Made by a program: the position numbers and the translations under genes. Below are positions 22,611 to 34,365 of a stretch of DNA of 64,000 bases, in pieces (within the stretch, counting starts at the first letter, position 1; each line of letters begins with the position of its first letter). Source of the stretch: Terfezia claveryi (Eukaryota > Ascomycota > Pezizomycetes > Pezizales > Pezizaceae); the NCBI GenBank assembly GCA_015179025.1, contig WHUX01000206.1, positions 27,542 to 91,541 on the forward strand, given 5' to 3'. The notes under the pieces are model-generated. The model was not told the DNA's origin, searched no databases, and was given only the letters and a program-made list of their open reading frames with translations.

Positions 22611-25600
22611 TCATTCTGTAAGCCCGAGACTATTAGTATGATAGTGGTGGAGTACAGGAAGAAGACCTTTAGTCATAAGGTCAGCGTGGTTTTCATCGGT
22701 AGAAACATGACTGAGGGTAAATGTCTTGAGGATGAGTTGTTCTCTTGTGAAATGATATGCAACGTCGATGTGCTTCGTTCGAGGATTGTTGACGAGGGTT
22801 TCTGCAACGTTGATAGAGGTAGTGCTATCTGCGTGAAGATGGACTGGAATAGAGTGTCCAAGTTGAGAGAAGGCATGTATATACCAGAGTGCCTGACGAG
22901 CGGTTGTTGAGAGTGCCATGTACTCAGATTCAGTAGTGGAGGCAGAAACAGAGTTCTGCTTCTTTGATAACCAAGATATAGCACAACCGTTTAGTAGAAA
23001 GACATAACCAGTAACAGACCGACGGGTATCACGACAAGCAGCATAATCAGCGTCAGAATAACCAACAAGTGACAAAGAAGACGAAGAAGGAGAACGTTTA
23101 TAAGTAAGAGAAAGATTATGAGATCCAACAAGATAACGGAAAACCCTTTTAACAGCTGTATGATGAACCTTTAGAGGATGAGAAGAAAAGCGTGAAAGAA
23201 AGGAAACAGAAAAGGCAAGATCAGGACGAGTACAAGTAACAAGATACATAAGTGAACCAATCATCTGTTGGTATAAGGTACGTTCATGAGGAGGTTCTGA
23301 ACCGTCAGCCTTAACCAGTTGTACTTTGGGGTCGATGGGAGTGAGAACTGATCGACAGTTGTTAAGTCCAAAGCGTTCAAGGATATTGGTATGTATTGTC
23401 GTTGGGAGAGTTGAAGTCCTTTGTCTGTAGGGATAATTTCGATGCCGAGGATGTATTTGAGACCACCTTTGATGGTAACAGTAAAGTAGGACTTAAGATG
23501 ATCAATAACAATCTTAATCTGAGGAGATTTGCCTACTGCGGTAATGTCATCAACATAAACAACAAGTATTACCTTGAGTTCCATGTTAATAAATACACAG
23601 GGGTCGAAGGGGAGAGAGATGAAGCCGAGTTCAGCAAGTGCAGAGGAGAGACGTTCAAACCACTGTAGAGGTGCTTGCTTTAATCCGTACAAGGCTTTGT
23701 GAAGTCGAAGAATCTTGCCATCTAGACCAATACCAGGAGGAGGTAACATCCAGATTTCTTCGATTAGATCACCATTCAGGAAAGCTGACTTGATATCAAG
23801 TTGATCCATGTCCAAAGAGAAGTGAATTGCGAGGGCAATGATGAGTCGTAAGGAGTCGTACCGTGTCACTGGTGCGAATGTTTCATCATAATCAAGGCCT
23901 TCTTGTTGAGAATAGCCCTTTGCAACAATTCTTGCTTTGTGACGTTCAACAGATCCATCTGCATTGTGCTTTACCTTAAATACCCACCTAGAACCAACAG
24001 GTTGTCGACCTGAGGGTAACTCTGACATATCATGGACCGTCCATGTCTGAGCATCGATTATTGACTGGTGTTCCTCAAGCATAGCTCGTTGCCATGCATC
24101 AGCATCAAGGGAGGCCATAGCTTCTTTATAGCTATTAGGTTCTGCCACAAGTCTAGCCCAGCCAGAGTCAGTATAACGATCGGGTTGTTTCCGAGTTCGT
24201 TGAGGATATGACTTGTAGTCCAGCTTAGGAGTTTCTGGAGGTTCGGCAAACTCTTTTGAGCGACTTGACTTAGGTGCAGCAGGTGTAGAGGCTCTTGTGC
24301 GTCGAGGGGGAGTTGAGGGACCAGCAATAGGAGGATCGATAGCTCTCTCTGACTCAGAATCCTCATCAGAGTGCTGTTCGTACTCTTGTAGATTTGATGG
24401 AGGAGGAGGGAAGAGGTATAGATGGAGTTGTAGTGGTGTCAGGAGTGGTAGTGGTAGGTGTTGGAGTAGAAGGTCGGAGCGGTACAGGTGGTGTTGATGG
24501 AGTTTCAGCTGTAATCGGAGGTAGAGGAGGAAATGTACATCGACAGAGGTATAAGATGATGAGGTTCAAACTTAACTTGACGATAGGTATCTACCTTTCG
24601 TTGAGATGGGATATAGATACGAAACATATGACCTGATTCCGTATAACCAACAAGATGTCCTTCAAGTGCTCTGGCTTCGAGTTTTGAGCCAGCAGGTCGT
24701 TTTTCTTCAGGAATGTGAACATAGCACTTGGAGTAGAAAGGACGAAGGTGTGAGAGAGTTGGTTTGATGTTGAAGAGTGCCTCGAATGGGGTTTTTCCAT
24801 TTAGTGCAGAGTGAGGCAGTCTGTTTTTGATATAGGCAGCCCAGTTAAAGGCTTCAGCCCAGAGGTAAGGGGGTGCATCGTCGAGAGAAGGTCGAACCAT
24901 ACTAGTTAAAGTTTGGTTATAGCGTTCTGCAACGCCATTAGATTGATGGGAATAGGCGGCGGTAGTCTGGTGCTTTATTCCTCGTTCTTCGAAAAAAGCT
25001 TCCAATTCCTTGTTGACATACTCACCTCCTTGGTCAGTTCTGAACGAGCGAGGATATCGTTCAGTTGTTGTATTAACCTTTTCACAATATGCTTTGATAA
25101 AGCGAGCAGCATCACTCTTTTTATAGAGGAAGTTCACTTCAGAGTAGCGAGTTGTATCTTCAATAAAGGTTAGTAGATACTTGCGTTTCCCAAGAGATTC
25201 AACCTTGAAGGGACCCATGAGATCAGAATGGACGAGATCAAAGGGTTTTGTTCCTTTTGGTTTGTCGACGGATGTAGGCACTGACTGCTTGGAGTTGTAT
25301 TTGGCACATGTATCACAGAAGTGGGAGGTTGGACGTTTGGGAAGGAGGTTGCCATCTTCGTAGATTTCACTGGCGTTTGACCAGAACCGTGTTGAAGAGT
25401 GACCAAGGGCACGATGCCAATAGTCTGTGGCAGCCATGTAAATCTTTCCATGACGAACAATAGGATATACTTGGTAGGATCCGTGATCAAGTGAAGCAGA
25501 AATAACAACCGAATCATCAATTTTTCTCTGTATCTGTAAAATACCATCTTCACCCAATAAACGAAAACGTCCCAGCTCATCGATTTTCCTCCAAGAAATT

Positions 25601-26913
25601 AAACAGACCTCATTCCAATCCGGCACATACAAAACATCAGAGAGGCTAACATGAATCACACTTCCAGCAACTTCAATATCTAAAGAAACATTCCCTTGAT
25701 GTGTGGCCCACATCACTCTTCCACCACCAACCGTGAGGCCTACATGGCAACGGACTGGATCGAGAAGATGAGAGAAGTCAGCAGTGATATGGTATGAAGC
25801 ACCTGTGTCAAGAATCCATACCTCATATGTAGTGTAGTTAGCGGATACACCAGAATGGGAGGAAGAGGGAGAGTTTTGGAGAGCGGAGGAGGTGGCTTTG
25901 ACAACCATGGCTACGCCATTGTCATCATCGAAGAGTTGTTGAGCAGCAGCTGCTCGGTGTAGGACAATCTCCTTACCAGAAGGAGAAGGGTTTTGGGCAT
26001 TCGAACGATTGGTATTGTGCTTCTTGAGTTCTTGACAGGTCTTGAACGTATGACCTTGGTAAGGCTTGCCTTTCGAACGGCACCAACTGCAATTGTTTCC
26101 CGAGACTGGAGCCGTTTTGCCTTGACGTGGAGGATTAGGCTTTTTGTTCGGCTTGTTGGAGGTATTGTTGTTCTCTCTTTTATTGAAGAGAGCTTTGTTC
26201 TTGGAGACAATTTCGAGGGAGGAGGAGGAGAGTTCCAGAAGACGAGTTCGAACATCGAGGTATGTTAGTCCTGTCTTTGATTGGAGATTGTCAACAATAT
26301 TCTCGTAAGTGTCAGGGAGTGTCATCAGGAGGTGGTGAGCCTTGATATTGTCATTCTCAAGATAGCGTGCTAGATGCTGGTAAGGGGAGGCAGCTTCGGT
26401 CTCTTTGAGCCTGTCAATGAGCCGGCGAATTTGAGTATCATAGCTGTTGACATGTGTTGTCATAGATTCCCCTGGAGGCATAGAGATAGCAAATGTTTTG
26501 GATATAGCATCCCAGAGAGTAGTATCGTTTCGTCGATCGAATCGTTCCTGTAAGCGTACCCAAGCTTGTCGTGCTGTAGTTTGTTCGGCAATAAGTCCTG
26601 TGAGTGAGATATCAACAACAGACATGAGGAGAATTTTTGCTCTGGCATTTCTCTTGTTCCACAACTTAAGCAGTGCGGCATCAGTGGGGACAGTAGTGGA
26701 TTCGTCAAATAGATCTTCATAGTCATAAGAATCAATGATTAATTCAACTTGTTTAGACCAGGCATGATATCCGGAACCATCATCTGATAACCGCTTGATA
26801 TTATCAAGCTTGAAGGAGAAGGGAGAGAGGGAAGAGGCAGCACCGGAGGAGGAGCCGCTTGCACCAGCAGTGTCAGACATGTTGTAGGATGATTGCGCGA
26901 GATGGAAATCCAC
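22611..26913 (-). pseudogene. Copia-B gag-pol polyprotein with three frameshifts
   Basis: It starts at ATG 26913. Domains in order: gag of the UBN2 type, an atypical knuckle CSWCRSKGKPYQGHTFKTC, protease WILDTGASYHI, integrase with CDTCAKY and FRTDQGGEYVN, RT with the catalytic VYVDDI, and RNase H with GYSDADYAA and ASTTESEYMAL. The 802-codon first frame ends near 24505. Alternative frames carry the Pro/Thr linker (24366-24569) and then RT (23261-24148) and RNase H (22611-23264). The switches lie near 24550, 24410 and 23350, two of them in CCT/GGA-rich runs. They may be real inactivation or assembly indels. Confidence 0.92.
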
Positions 26914-26969
26914 GATATATAAAGGAGTAGAGGTATAGACTCGATTATGGTAATAGAGAGGTTAGAGCT

Positions 26970-26983
26970 CCGGGCTCATAACC
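26970..26983 (-). promoter_or_regulatory. Copia-B primer-binding site (initiator tRNA-Met half)
   Basis: Next to the 5' LTR the plus strand reads CCGGGCTCATAACC, which matches the anticodon stem-loop of initiator tRNA-Met (CAT anticodon inside). Copia-type elements are known to prime from a cleaved internal part of this tRNA. This also explains the unusual LTR edge. Confidence 0.75.
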
Positions 26984-27506
26984 TATTAAAGTGGATAGAT
27001 TATAGTAACGGTACAGCGTAAAAGTAGCGTAGTGACCAGCGGAGAATTTACTGAGCAAGCTAGAGTCACAGGAGTGCGAGGACGATATTGAGGACGAGTG
27101 CAGTGGGAATTCAGCGTGCGTGATTAATTAAACTATCTAGAGAGCAGGTGGACAACGGTCTTAAGTACATGAATATGGAGAGGAAACGAACCATATGACA
27201 ACCTAACTTGAAGAGGAATAAACGTAGAGAAATCCATAAGTAGAAAGGTTGTATGCATGTAATATTCAAATAAGACAGTGTGGGAAATAACGAGCATGGG
27301 TATATAAACATGTGAGTATAACCGTACATTAACTATGCAGAGTAAGCTGCAGGTGAAACATGGTATAGTACTCGTAATAGAAACTAGATAGATAATAATA
27401 GAAAGGATATCGTAATAGAGAAACATATAACGATATAAGTTAATATAGATGCCGAAATATTAAAGTAATAACGACATAGGAAGGGCACAGAATGTATGCC
27501 GCAACA
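26984..27506 (-). repeat. Copia-B 5' LTR
   Basis: Identical by eye to 22081-22603 across all 523 bases. Followed by AATCG. Confidence 0.95.
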
Positions 27507-27999
27507 AATCGGTCAATCTGTCGCATTGAAGTTTTGCTCTCATGGAAGAACCGGGCAAGCTTATATTTATAAGCATTCGTGAATGGTGACAATGGATTCC
27601 ATGACGGGTCCTGAATATGAGTGAATAATGACTGATGTATAACGTGTCTGACCTGCAGGCTGGGTGGAAGATACTGTCCGACAGATGTAGCTGGATCCAG
27701 AGCGTCCAGTACTTCCCCTCTAGTGTCTCGTGTTTCGATGCTGATGAGAATATTATTGTTGGTATCCAAAGAAACTATCGGTCTGCTAGGGTGAGCATTT
27801 CCTCCGGTCAAATTACCCAGCCGGCGACGTTTGATGGTTGAACTTTGCTCTGGGAGTGGTGCATTATCAATGGCAATCGATTCCAATTGTTTCGCACGGT
27901 GTTTGCTACGCAGATGGCAACCATAATAGCCTGCTTTCTTGAACTGATAGTCACAAAATTGACACCGCATAATATACTACAGTAGAAGGATCCACTGCG

Positions 28000-29400
28000 T
28001 CAGCTCAGTACAGAAGCATTCCTGGGGCCCTTCTTACGTACAACTATTCAGACAAACGTGACGAACTCTGACAAGCTGCACAAGTCCCCTGAGTATCCAA
28101 AGAACGACCCTCTTCATTCCCTCTCGTGCGTAAGTCTTGAGAACCTGATCGATCAATCCCAAGTGGACTATCAAACTCCCATCGTAGTAGGTATGTTGTC
28201 CCCGGTTGGACCCCAAGAGCGGAAACATAATCGATCTTATAAATCCTAGAACGAAAGTAAGTGATTCTGGGAATACATCCAGGCGGTCGTTTGGTATCCA
28301 TTATTTGTGTGATATGCCAGTGAGCAATGAACAAAATGCACTTGGGGAACAAACTCTTCAAGAAAAAATCTGGTTTTAGGCAGCGTCAATTACTCCCAAT
28401 TGTGCCAAGCCAGGTTGTGGTGTACGGCTTGGACTCCTGAATGTCCGAACGCATGCATTAAAAATTGTGTATCAGACCGAAATTGGCGGCCTCTTGGAAA
28501 TTGGACTTGCTTTGTGCTGATCAAGTGCTGATCAAAAAGGTTAGACTCGATCAGGAGCTCATTGAGTCCAATAAAATGTTACCAAGTATGATTATGCTCT
28601 TGCGCGTGTTCAGACTATTGTTTATAAATGTTCTTTCAATTGGAAGGTGGGGAATCTTTAGTCTGGTTGGCACAACACCCTCCACAGGAGGGGGAATCTT
28701 TAAGGAGGGGCTAGTGCAAGCCAGACTAGGGAATCTTTAGGTTCATAACCAGGAAAGGACTTACTTGGCTTTGTCACAAGCACGTGATCTCATAATCCAT
28801 GGCCAAGAACAATAGTCAAACTCAGGTGACCAGGGTCTAGTCTAGTCTTGTCATAGTCTAGTTGGCACAAGCTCTTATCAAAGGATATTCACGTCACAAA
28901 GAAGCTCGGTTTGTAGCATTATTGACAACGTGCTTTGTTACATTTATAGGATATGCATACATTTCTTTGATTGTTTGCTTCAGGCCTGCCATGTCTTCAT
29001 CCGAAAAAGAATTCTTTATGCCAAACTAACCACCTATATTAAAGTGTATCTATGTCTCTCAGCCGAAACCTCACAATACCTTCCTCCCACAATTTCGTAT
29101 AGAATAACACCTTGTACAGACCCGAGAGTCCATACTGGAATTTTTGCTGACTAGATACAGGAATCAAATATTCATTCATTCAGGGTTTGACTCTGTATAT
29201 CATCTTTGGATTGTAAGAGGCCATTTGTTGATTTTTTCTAACCACGGAATAATATTCACCCTAAACGTGGTAATTGCCATGTTAGGACAACTTAGCTGGA
29301 TTTTTGCTAACTAGATACAGGAACGAAATTTCTTTAGATTGTGTTTCTCTGGTACGGACACTGAGCGACTAGACTAGGATCACCACTAACTGGATGTAGA
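28000..29400. other. Gap between transposase and plus-strand gene
   Basis: No convincing gene. 28640-28740 holds three copies of GGGAATCTTTA spaced about 40 bp, the first followed by the TAGTCTGGTTGGCACAACAC motif also inserted in foldback I at 4888. A related GTCTAGTTGGCACAA lies at 28857. The stretch probably contains the divergent promoters of the transposase and of the gene at 29409. Confidence 0.4.
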
Positions 29401-29408
29401 CGATCATC

Positions 29409-31087
29409 ATGCCACCAAAAAAAAACCCCGCGAAAGGAAATGCATCCGCAGATGAACACTCCGGCGATGATCCAATCACTCTCACGAATCGAGGATATGC
29501 GGGCGTTGCAGGGTTTTTTGACACAGATATCCCTGTAAGTCTGTATGGGCTTTGGAGAAGAGACATCGCACAACTCATGAGAGAGACAGGAATATTCGGA
29601 CCTCAAAGGGCAGGTATCGACCACTGGTCGACTTTGCACTGGCATGCTGCCGGCTTGCCGACAATGGCTCCTAGAGGGAAGATAAACTATTGCACAGATA
29701 AGGAAATCATTCATGCCGTGAATATGTTATGTCAGGATATAGCCAAAAAGGTTCGTAGTGGGGAAACAGCTCGTGATCAAGCAATTAGCAGTGCAGAGGC
29801 GGCTCATGCTGCCCAATATCCCAGGGACCCGCCCCCAGCTCTTTCTGATAAGCCACCGGACCTTGGCAGTCCGAAACAGAGCATCGTGTTGTTATCTCCG
29901 AACAAAACCAAAAAGGGTGCGCTGGGTCAGAAAACAAGTGGTTCCCAAGCAAATGCAGATCTTTTAGCACGGTTGTCCAAACGGCTTGGGGGACTATGGG
30001 CACCTGCGACCGCTTATCGCCCTGTTGGTGCTCCTCCTCAAGGCGGAGGACAACCAAACAGTGCGATAATGCATATGATTTGTCCCAGACTAGACACTAG
30101 GAATCCCTATCCATATCCTGGTGGGTTCATTTTCGCGGCTTTTGGTTGGAAATGGCAGCGGTCAAAGGTCGTGACTGTAGACGATCACACGTTACAAGCT
30201 TTACATAACGCAGCTGCCGACTGGAAGCCCTTGGATAGGCAAGTTGATGCGTTCTGGGGTTCACGAATCAGGGCGAATGGTGATCACATGTACCAAAAAC
30301 TCCTCAACAATGAGCACGTGCATTGGCTTTTCGGACGACATAGAGAAGAATATCTCATAGATATTCAATGTGAATTGGAACCCCCTGAGGAAGATTCTCA
30401 GGACAACCAGGATCCAGCGCAAGTTATGCGTTCGAAAAGACCTAGGCGCAGAATCGCAAGTAGCAGTGAGAGTCCGACGGAACCAGAGAATAAAAGAGCA
30501 AAGGTTAGTAAAATTAATAATCCATCTTCATCACCACTCCGCCCCGTGTCCATTTGCACTGACAAAATCAAATTGTAAATTCTCGAAGGCTCTACACAAA
30601 GGACCAGCAAAAGCCGTGGACAAAGGCAAAGGAAAGGCTGTATCCAAGGACCAATCGTTGACAAGGGCAAAAGGCCAGCGCAAGCACCCTCAGGACCTAT
30701 GGCGAAGGCTTCTTCACATGCTGGACCCTCAGGGCATAACACTGGGTTGGCAGGGGCCCCCCTTGGAACTGGGAGAGTAACGAGGAGCACCTCCAAGGTG
30801 CGATATCCTAGAAGAACCAGTTTCGCCATTTCCAAAACTTTTCCACCAAGTCCCCAAAAGGGTCCATTAAGCTATCTCGTCCTTTATACAAGGCCTTAAG
30901 ACCGACCAACCAACATGTCCCTCGAAAATCTCCATCCGACGACGCTACCCCAAGCAAGAAGGTGGAGGAGATTGAGGGGCCATTTAACGATGCCACTTGC
31001 GACATCCCAATTGCTGAAGATGAGGATGACGAGTATGAGGACGCTGAGGGCACAGATGATGACTCCGAGGAGTTAGAGGACAACTAG
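29409..31087 (+). CDS. Uncharacterised protein with acidic C-terminus, Plavaka-associated
   Basis: A 389-codon frame from ATG 29409 (MPPKKNPAKGNAS) to 30578 shows no family I recognise. It has a globular N-terminal two thirds (FFDTDIPVSLYGLWRRDI, YPGGFIFAAFGWKWQRSK, EHVHWLFGRHREEYL) and a basic nuclear-localisation-like patch (SKRPRRR). Beyond 30560, neighbouring frames continue in the same style: KGPAKAVDKGKGKAVSKDQ, then GTGRVTRSTSKVRYPRRTS, then an acidic end (EDEDDEYEDAEG) stopping at 31087. The gene therefore probably has one intron or one or two frameshifts between 30560 and 30910. It lies divergent to the Plavaka transposase and inside the same insertion. A role in transposition or chromatin binding is only a guess. 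Confidence 0.6.
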
Positions 31088-32160
31088 ATGGTGGATAGTT
31101 AGCGTCTGCGATGCAGCGTGGGTAGGCATTTTTTTTTTTTTTTTTTTTTTTTTTTTGGTTTTGGGTGGGACTCCGGCTTGTTGTGAAACCTTTTTACGTG
31201 TTTTTTCTCAGTGTTGGTAGGTTTCTGAGGTTTTATTGGCTGAATGTTTTATTATCGTTTATATTTGGAGGAGGTCCGGGCTTTTTGCGCAGGTTTTTTC
31301 CTCTTTTGTTGTTGCTTGGTTTCAGATTCAGTAATGGTCGTATTTTTTGGGATTTTTTGTATTGAGCAGTTGAACGTTGTCATTGGAATTTCTTGTATTT
31401 CGTCAATCCAGTTTGTGTATCACATGTTTCTAGTTCAGATTATGACAATCCCCCATTATCTCTTCAACGTCTCAGTGAGCATTAGGAGGGGTGATGAACA
31501 CTTAAAGAGGCCCACATGTCCGTTCCAATGATGGACGCAACCAACTAGAGGAACTCTCAATACGAAACCATGAAGACACGCAACGGCAAGAAAAGCACCC
31601 AAAGCAAAGGGAAAGAGAGGGCAAACCTCTCAAGAGAGATGCTAACAATACTGACCTAAAGGAAGGGAGAACCAAGCGACGCGGTGCGGCGCTGGGGAAT
31701 AAACCTTTGGAGTCTTCCGACAGACTGTTAATGTCCGACGCAGGCTCGCAAAATTCTGTTAGGGATAGTAGTCCGGTGGGTCAATGTCTTTTGTTGAACG
31801 CACCTATTTATACATCTAATGGATTTGGAGTAGATTCCCCAACCTTCCTAGGCTAGAATCAATTTTCCAGAGGTGAGAATTGTGACACAGTGGTGACAAC
31901 GCTGACATTGTACTGGTGTTTGTAGATACTCCGACGAAGCGTCGATGGTTGTTCAAGATCCATTAGAGGACCATCAAAGGTATCTGCAAAGATGAATGTA
32001 ACAAGGGCACCACCAGATGTATGCGCACCTATGTCCTATCTGCACAGATATATTAGTGAAAATTCAAATCCGCTTATAACGTTATTCAGCAGGAAAGTCA
32101 AGCGTCGTCACCTCCGGCCGCAGCATGGTCACAGTCTAGTGGTGGACGCATAAATTCACC
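31088..32160. other. Gap: poly(T) tract and intergenic sequence
   Basis: A run of about 27 T lies at 31130-31156. A plus-strand stretch around 31520-31760 is rich in Arg/Glu/Lys codons (possible coding relic or first exon of the next gene) but is broken by stops. Nothing firmer is visible. Confidence 0.35.
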
Positions 32161-32161
32161 C

Positions 32162-33521
32162 TTGGACACCCTTAATGAACCAACTTCCCCAAGGGTTGAT
32201 AGCACGACATTTGCAGTAGAGAACGATGAGGGTATCCAGGCACCAAAACCACGAATGAAAGGTTCAAGGCAAAGTGCACCTAGAAATCGCAGTTTCACGC
32301 AATTTGAGGGAATTACCAAGACAGTGGTGATGATTGCAGCCAAGAGAATCGAGAGGGTAACTTTCTTCGAAAATCCATTGCCAGATGCTGAAGGTACGGA
32401 ATCCATATTAGTAGTGCATGGAAAGTAGCAGAGGTAGAGTGTGGTGTTGATGAAGAGCGGACAAGTAGAATTGATTCATATATGGGTAGTATATCGGATA
32501 TCTTGTGGTGTATGCTGACAGTCTGATAACAGCTTCGAAGCATCCAGTCGAGGACGAGGTCGCATTTAGTTTATGAAGCGAAACGTCATATTGCTAGGCT
32601 GTATGGATTTGATCAAAATTGCAGTCCAGAATATATTGCAAACATATAAGCTGGTTATTGGATAAGGATAGGTTTACATGCCAAAGGGAGAAACGCGTGG
32701 TACGTGTATGAGAGATGATTCGAGTACGGCCGGACACTAACAAGGACGTTAATATGGACAGGGGTGGGGTCAGCGGTTCAGAGCAAGTGAAGCAGTGACT
32801 TCATACATATGAACTATTTTGATGGTGCAAAAAAACTCGGAAACAGAGATGCCGACTTCATGGCCCGAATTAGTAGCCCCTTTATGTGCCTGATATTTGC
32901 TACTCTGCAGCACGCCCTGCAGACATATGAGACGGGGATGTTCCAAGATGGAGACTTTTTTAACTACGAAAAAGCTGGTGGTAAGCAAAGAATCTTCAAT
33001 GTCCGATGAGCGATACTGACAGTATGACAGTTGATTTTAACAGGATGCTAGATCAGTGGAACGTTTTGACAACAACAATGGAGCAAACATTGTTGAAAAT
33101 CATTCGGCTGGAGATAGCAAAAATATGTCAACTGCATGGTAAGGTGGTGTGATGGCAGCGAGCAGAGGCATACGGAGTGGGGCCTAGAGAACTCGCGCAG
33201 TACGCTGAGGAGCTGGCTGCGGATCTTCAAGAGGCAGAGAAAGGAAGCATAATCCCCTCCGGATATTTCGATGAAGGTTCGCCGACGGAACCAGATGAAT
33301 CGGCAATACCTGAAAATATCAACGCAGGATTGCCAACCATCCTCGCTAATAGTGATGTTGAGGATGATGATCTCCGAGAGCAGAGTGGGCACAGTAACTT
33401 TGATGATATGCAGGACAAATTGGATGAGGAATTGAATGCAGAGGATTCAGACGAGGATGGCGAGGACGAAGAGGATGGCGAGGACGAAGAGGATGATGAG
33501 GATGCAGAAGATGACTTGTAG
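32162..33521 (+). CDS. Second uncharacterised plus-strand gene, possible DUF6532-like, acidic tail
   Basis: Several exon-like plus-strand blocks line up: 32162-32460 (VVMIAAKRIERVTFFENPLP, then AEVECGVDEERTSRIDSYM), about 32530-32645 (SRTRSHLVYEAKRHIARLYG), about 32809-33009 (ISSPFMCLIFATLQHAL followed by ETGMFQDGDFFNY), and 33160-33521 ending in a strongly acidic tail (DEDGEDEEDGEDEEDDEDAED). A GT...CAG pair around 32489-32524 would join the first two. At least one TAA (about 32649) has no clear splice escape. The order of motifs resembles the fungal DUF6532 domain, but that is from memory of the family and weak. It has the same acidic-tail style as the gene at 29409. Confidence 0.45.
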
Positions 33522-33879
33522 GACGCTGATGGGCTCGATATTGTGGAGATTGCGGACGCACGAAGGAGGAAATTCTGAATGGATAGGTCGGTAGATATTT
33601 GTAGAGGTGTCGGCTTTGGATGTTTAGTTATTTTAGTGTTGGTTTGGTAGTTGAGGAGGGAGTTTTGTTAAAGGGACAAGGTTGGGGGATATATTAGTTT
33701 TCGGAGGGCTTGTGGGATGTTAGAATTTATTTGTCTTGGTTACATAGTTCAGGGGTACACGAATCACAGAAATAGAATAAGGAGTCCAACAGAAAAAGGG
33801 TTAACCTGGTGCACGAAACTGCTAGGATCAATAGATGCATGTGAATAATTGGGGTGCAGAATATAAGGTGCAATTAGCC

Positions 33880-34365
33880 TCGGGTTTCTTGTGATCGCCG
33901 ACGTCAGAGGGCGCCAGAAGGCTTGCAATCGATGGGTGGCGCCGTATCGAAAGGTGGCGCCGTATCGACGGCTGGTGCCGGGAAGCCAGTGATTGACGGA
34001 TCTCTAGGGTCGGCACGTGACCCTTTAGAGTCCGTCGGCGGAGATGACTTCACAAAAGAAAATAGAGTGGACTGAGGACGATCAGCATCTGGGCGGGGAC
34101 ACAAGAGAGACAACGCTAGGGCGCGGGCATAACGGATATACCCCTGGGCGCGTTCCCAATGATATAACCTCAGGACGCTGAGGTTCAGGTCCCAGCGTCG
34201 CGACGTGAGCCCATTAGGATCCCCGTCATGACGCAAACAAGGCGTTACGGCGCAAGCCTGCGAGTATTCACGTCGCGGCGCGAACCTGCGAGTGTTTGTG
34301 TCCACAACTGTCAGAATACCTTTGCTGGCGTAGAAGGCATGAGACCTACGCAAGGTATTCTACCG
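33880..34365. repeat. GC-rich subterminal region of the Plavaka-type insertion
   Basis: GGTGGCGCCGTATCGA is repeated in tandem near 33940-33970, and AAGCCTGCGAGTATTCACG/AACCTGCGAGTGTTTGTG near 34250-34300. An inverted pair around GGTATTC flanks 34317-34362. Its composition differs sharply from the AT-rich Copia-A beyond 34366. Confidence 0.5.

Larger units (their letters stand above)
22081..27506 (-). mobile_element. Copia-B: young Ty1/copia element
   Basis: 523-bp LTRs at 22081-22603 and 26984-27506 are identical by eye. The target duplication AATCG (22076-22080 and 27507-27511) is exact, and removing the element restores the Plavaka frame. On minus the element has gag, protease, integrase, RT and RNase H. 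The LTR ends are TG...TA in element orientation rather than TG...CA. Three frameshifts in the coding region contrast with the identical LTRs. Confidence 0.95.
19420..27970 (-). pseudogene. Plavaka-family transposase, split by Copia-B
   Basis: The N-terminal part starts at ATG 27970 with a C2H2-like finger (CQFCDYQFKKAGYYGCHLRSKH) and runs to 27507. Copia-B then interrupts, and the frame resumes at 22080 (FHDELLSIDAFRTL). The gene continues with GTWRKK-type core sequence and WWWNMQ, a 46-nt intron (21720-21765), IGTTLIPILIMSDQTCLTNF and SLGNIPSDVRNKP, a second likely intron (21330-21398), a CGDENIRCCVP block, an intron near 21066-21113 whose phase I could not settle, and a long C-terminal exon (21065-19420: LPNVHPPTIVRAD, HYAEQVVRFGTLPQFSTEITE). 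Apart from Copia-B no clear nonsense mutation is seen, so it was probably functional until recently. The family is known as a cut-and-paste transposase of fungi. Confidence 0.85.
19056..34365 (-). mobile_element. Plavaka-type (CACTA-like) DNA transposon inserted in Copia-A
   Basis: The interval is inferred from where Copia-A coding stops (about 34366) and restarts (about 19050). It holds a Plavaka-family transposase on minus and two non-homologous plus-strand genes. Both ends (19050-19330 and 33880-34360) are unusually GC-rich and carry many GACGC/GCGCC motifs, as expected of subterminal transposase-binding regions. Exact terminal inverted repeats and target duplication could not be fixed by eye. 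Without Copia-B the insertion is about 9.9 kb. It may be one element or two adjacent insertions. Confidence 0.6.

Noticed and set aside
19100..34300. CACTA-type termini for the Plavaka element
   Set aside because: I looked for CACTA/TAGTG near both inferred ends and found only unconvincing matches (for example TCACTACGG near 19126), so no terminus is claimed.
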